This document shows, piece by piece, positions 6,030-7,538 of a stretch of DNA of 7,538 bases. Within the stretch, counting starts at the first letter, position 1, and each line of letters starts with the position of its first letter. Source of the stretch: Nanobdellota archaeon (lineage in GTDB: Archaea > Nanobdellota > Nanobdellia > Woesearchaeales > CG1-02-33-12); contig JAHIFA010000067.1 in NCBI GenBank assembly GCA_018901315.1, positions 1-7,538 on the forward strand, in the 5' to 3' direction. A program made the translations under genes and the position numbers. The notes under the pieces were generated by a model. That model ran no database searches and was not told where the DNA came from. It worked only from the letters and a program-made list of their open reading frames with translations.

Positions 6030-6041
6030 TTTTTAGTAGGG

Positions 6042-6053
6042 TTTTTATATAAG
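6042..6053 (+). promoter_or_regulatory. Strong TATA box of glmS
   Basis: TTTTTATATAAG, preceded by purine-rich AGTAGGG that may act as a BRE, is centred near 6047. It predicts a start around 6073 and a leader of about 30 bases containing the ribosome site. It is nearly identical to the promoter at 1949-1960. Confidence 0.65.
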
Positions 6054-6092
6054 ATAACATTATCAAAAGTTCTTGTTGATTATTTAAAAAAA

Positions 6093-6098
6093 GGAGAT
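6093..6098 (+). promoter_or_regulatory. Shine-Dalgarno site of glmS
   Basis: GGAGAT lies six bases before the ATG at 6105. It supports a leadered mRNA and this start codon, which places Cys2 directly after the initiator Met as the enzyme requires. Confidence 0.75.
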
Positions 6099-6104
6099 GC
6101 AATA

Positions 6105-7538
6105 ATGTGCGGAATATTTGCTTATAAGGGAAAGGGTAATGCAGCAGAGATTGTGTTTAACGGCCTTAAGAAGCTTGAATACCGTGGCTATGACTCATGG
6201 GGAATTGCATTTAAGGAAGATTCAGAAATAAAAATAATAAAAAAAGTCGGAAGAATAGAGGATTTCAAGGAAAAGTTAACAACTAAAAGCCATTTTGCAA
6301 TTGGCCACACAAGATGGGCAACCCATGGCAGTGTTACAGAAGCAAATGCACATCCCCACCTGTCAAATAACAAGAATATTGCTGTCATCCATAACGGGAT
6401 AATAGAAAATTACGCAGAGTTAAAAGAATTCTTAATAAAAAACGGCTATAAATTCATAAGCCAGACAGACACAGAGGTTATACCTAATTTAATCCAGGAA
6501 AACATGAAAAACTCAGGCTTTGAGGAAGCTGTAAAGAAAACACTGAAAAAGCTGGAGGGAAACTTTGCTGTAGTTGTTATAAATAAGGATTCTGAGAATA
6601 TTGTTGCAGCAAGAAGGATGAGCCCAATGGTTTTAGGTATAAGCAAAGATGGATTTTTCATATCCTCTGATGTTCCTGCATTTTTAGAGCATACAAATAA
6701 AGTAATAAGTTTAGACGATAATGAAATGGTTATAATAGATGACAAGATAAAAATAATTAATTTTATGGATAACAAGGAAATAAAAAAAGAGCCGGAAACA
6801 ATAAGCCTGGATTTTAAAGAATCTAAAAAAGGCAAATTCCAGCATTACATACTCAAAGAAATAAGCGAGCAGGAAGAGTCAATAATGCGCGCAATTGACC
6901 AGGATCAGGATTTCATAAAAAACATTGCAAACCAGATTGATAAGGCATTTGGAGTTTTTTTTGTTGCCTGCGGAACAAGCTATCATGCATGCTTATCAGC
7001 CTCTTATTTATTTTCAAAAATAGCAAAGAAGCATATTAATGTTGTTCTTGCATCAGAGTTCAGAAACTACAGGCACTTTCTGACAGAAAACACATTAGTA
7101 ATTGCTGTTTCACAGTCAGGAGAAACAGCTGATGTCCTGGATGCTATTGGAGTTGCAAAGGAAAAGCATTCAAGAATAATCTCCATAGTCAATGTTCCTG
7201 GCTCAAGCCTTACAAAGCTGTCTGATGAGGTTATAATGATGAACGCAGGCCAGGAAGTAAGTGTTCTCTCAACAAAAAGCTATACATCCCAGCTTGCAAT
7301 ACTCTCATTATTAGCATATGCCTCAATAGGCAAGTTTGAAAAAGGAATAGGATTAATAAAAAAAGCAGCCAGTTATGTTGATGAGATAATATCCAAAAAC
7401 CTTAATAAGCTAGAAAGTCTTGCAGATATGCTAAAAGACAAAAAAGATATATTTTTAATTGGTAGAAGCCTCGGTTTTCCAACTGCATTAGAAGGGGCAT
7501 TAAAGATAAAAGAGGTCTCTTATATACATGCAGAAGGA
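6105..7538 (+). CDS. glmS: Glutamine-fructose-6-phosphate aminotransferase (isomerizing), 3' end cut off
   Basis: GlmS makes glucosamine-6-phosphate from fructose-6-phosphate and glutamine, the first step to UDP-GlcNAc for glycans and glycoproteins. The frame is open from the ATG to the last base: 478 codons of an expected 590-610, so about 120 C-terminal residues lie beyond the window. The class II glutaminase domain begins MCGIFAY with nucleophile Cys2 and has HTRWATHG (68-75), HNGIIENY and SQTDTEVIPNL. The linker carries the family's FQHYILKEISEQ. The first SIS domain has ACGTSYHA (from about 288), SQSGETADVLDAI (336-348) and STKSYTSQ (389-396), the sugar-phosphate site. The second SIS domain starts with IFLIGRSLGFPTALEGALKIKEVSYIHAEG and is then cut. 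All key residues in the visible part are present. The gene has its own TATA box and GGAG ribosome site, with overlapping inverted repeats upstream that may regulate it. No glmS-ribozyme-like sequence was recognised. Confidence 0.97.
   Translation, partial: MCGIFAYKGKGNAAEIVFNGLKKLEYRGYDSWGIAFKEDSEIKIIKKVGRIEDFKEKLTTKSHFAIGHTRWATHGSVTEANAHPHLSNNKNIAVIHNGIIENYAELKEFLIKNGYKFISQTDTEVIPNLIQENMKNSGFEEAVKKTLKKLEGNFAVVVINKDSENIVAARRMSPMVLGISKDGFFISSDVPAFLEHTNKVISLDDNEMVIIDDKIKIINFMDNKEIKKEPETISLDFKESKKGKFQHYILKEISEQEESIMRAIDQDQDFIKNIANQIDKAFGVFFVACGTSYHACLSASYLFSKIAKKHINVVLASEFRNYRHFLTENTLVIAVSQSGETADVLDAIGVAKEKHSRIISIVNVPGSSLTKLSDEVIMMNAGQEVSVLSTKSYTSQLAILSLLAYASIGKFEKGIGLIKKAASYVDEIISKNLNKLESLADMLKDKKDIFLIGRSLGFPTALEGALKIKEVSYIHAEG

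Noticed and set aside
5911..6036. 41-codon plus-strand open frame (begins MMFHTLRK) after the cassette
   Set aside because: There is no Shine-Dalgarno site or promoter, and its end runs through the inverted repeats before glmS. More likely chance.
5885..6104. glmS ribozyme or riboswitch in the glmS leader
   Set aside because: The predicted leader is only about 30 bases, and no sequence resembling the bacterial ribozyme core was recognised.
6188..6835. Minus-strand open frames of 66 and 129 codons opposite glmS
   Set aside because: Both lie inside the strongly conserved GlmS frame and have hydrophobic, low-complexity translations typical of antisense shadows.

Overview
This window reads as part of a compact, AT-rich archaeal genome. 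The evidence is a full-length ABCE1/Rli1 ribosome-recycling ATPase (an archaeal and eukaryotic protein), a DUF99 protein (a mainly archaeal family), and archaeal TATA-type promoters. Several of these promoters sit about 25-28 bases before the start codon, which implies leaderless mRNAs. The AT-rich composition and the packing of unrelated housekeeping genes with short unknown genes would fit a DPANN lineage (Woesearchaeota/Pacearchaeota-like). That placement is an impression, not something the window proves.

Layout, left to right. Bases 1-173 are mostly upstream sequence, with a possible fragment of a divergent gene at the very edge and the ABCE1 promoter. ABCE1 runs + from 174 to 1931. It is followed by an unknown 126-residue gene (+, 1982-2362) with its own strong TATA box. 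Two minus-strand genes converge on it: a PhnP-like metallo-beta-lactamase-fold hydrolase (3173-2397) and, upstream of that, a DUF99 protein (3828-3268). A 252-base divergent spacer (3829-4080) holds the DUF99 promoter, with an inverted repeat over its start codon, and the promoter and Shine-Dalgarno site of a plus-strand three-gene cassette (4081-5884). A 220-base spacer with nested inverted repeats and a strong promoter follows. Then comes glmS, cut by the right window edge at codon 478.

The most interesting part is the 4081-5884 cassette. It encodes a 121-residue protein with a possible Cys/His metal site, a 111-residue unknown protein starting two bases after the first gene's stop codon, and a 355-residue protein. 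The large protein appears to join a miniature zinc-peptidase domain (HELFGH plus a downstream YEGFA glutamate, the arrangement of dipeptidyl-peptidase III, family M49) to a minimal nucleotidyltransferase domain (GS-x4-SDIDL). I know of no described system with this pairing. The cassette looks more AT-rich than the housekeeping genes and may be an acquired accessory module. Any role in toxin-antitoxin, defence or protein modification is inference.

The housekeeping genes do not form one pathway. ABCE1 serves translation, GlmS serves amino-sugar synthesis, and the hydrolase and DUF99 protein have no certain substrate. No tRNA, rRNA, CRISPR array, insertion sequence or att site was seen.
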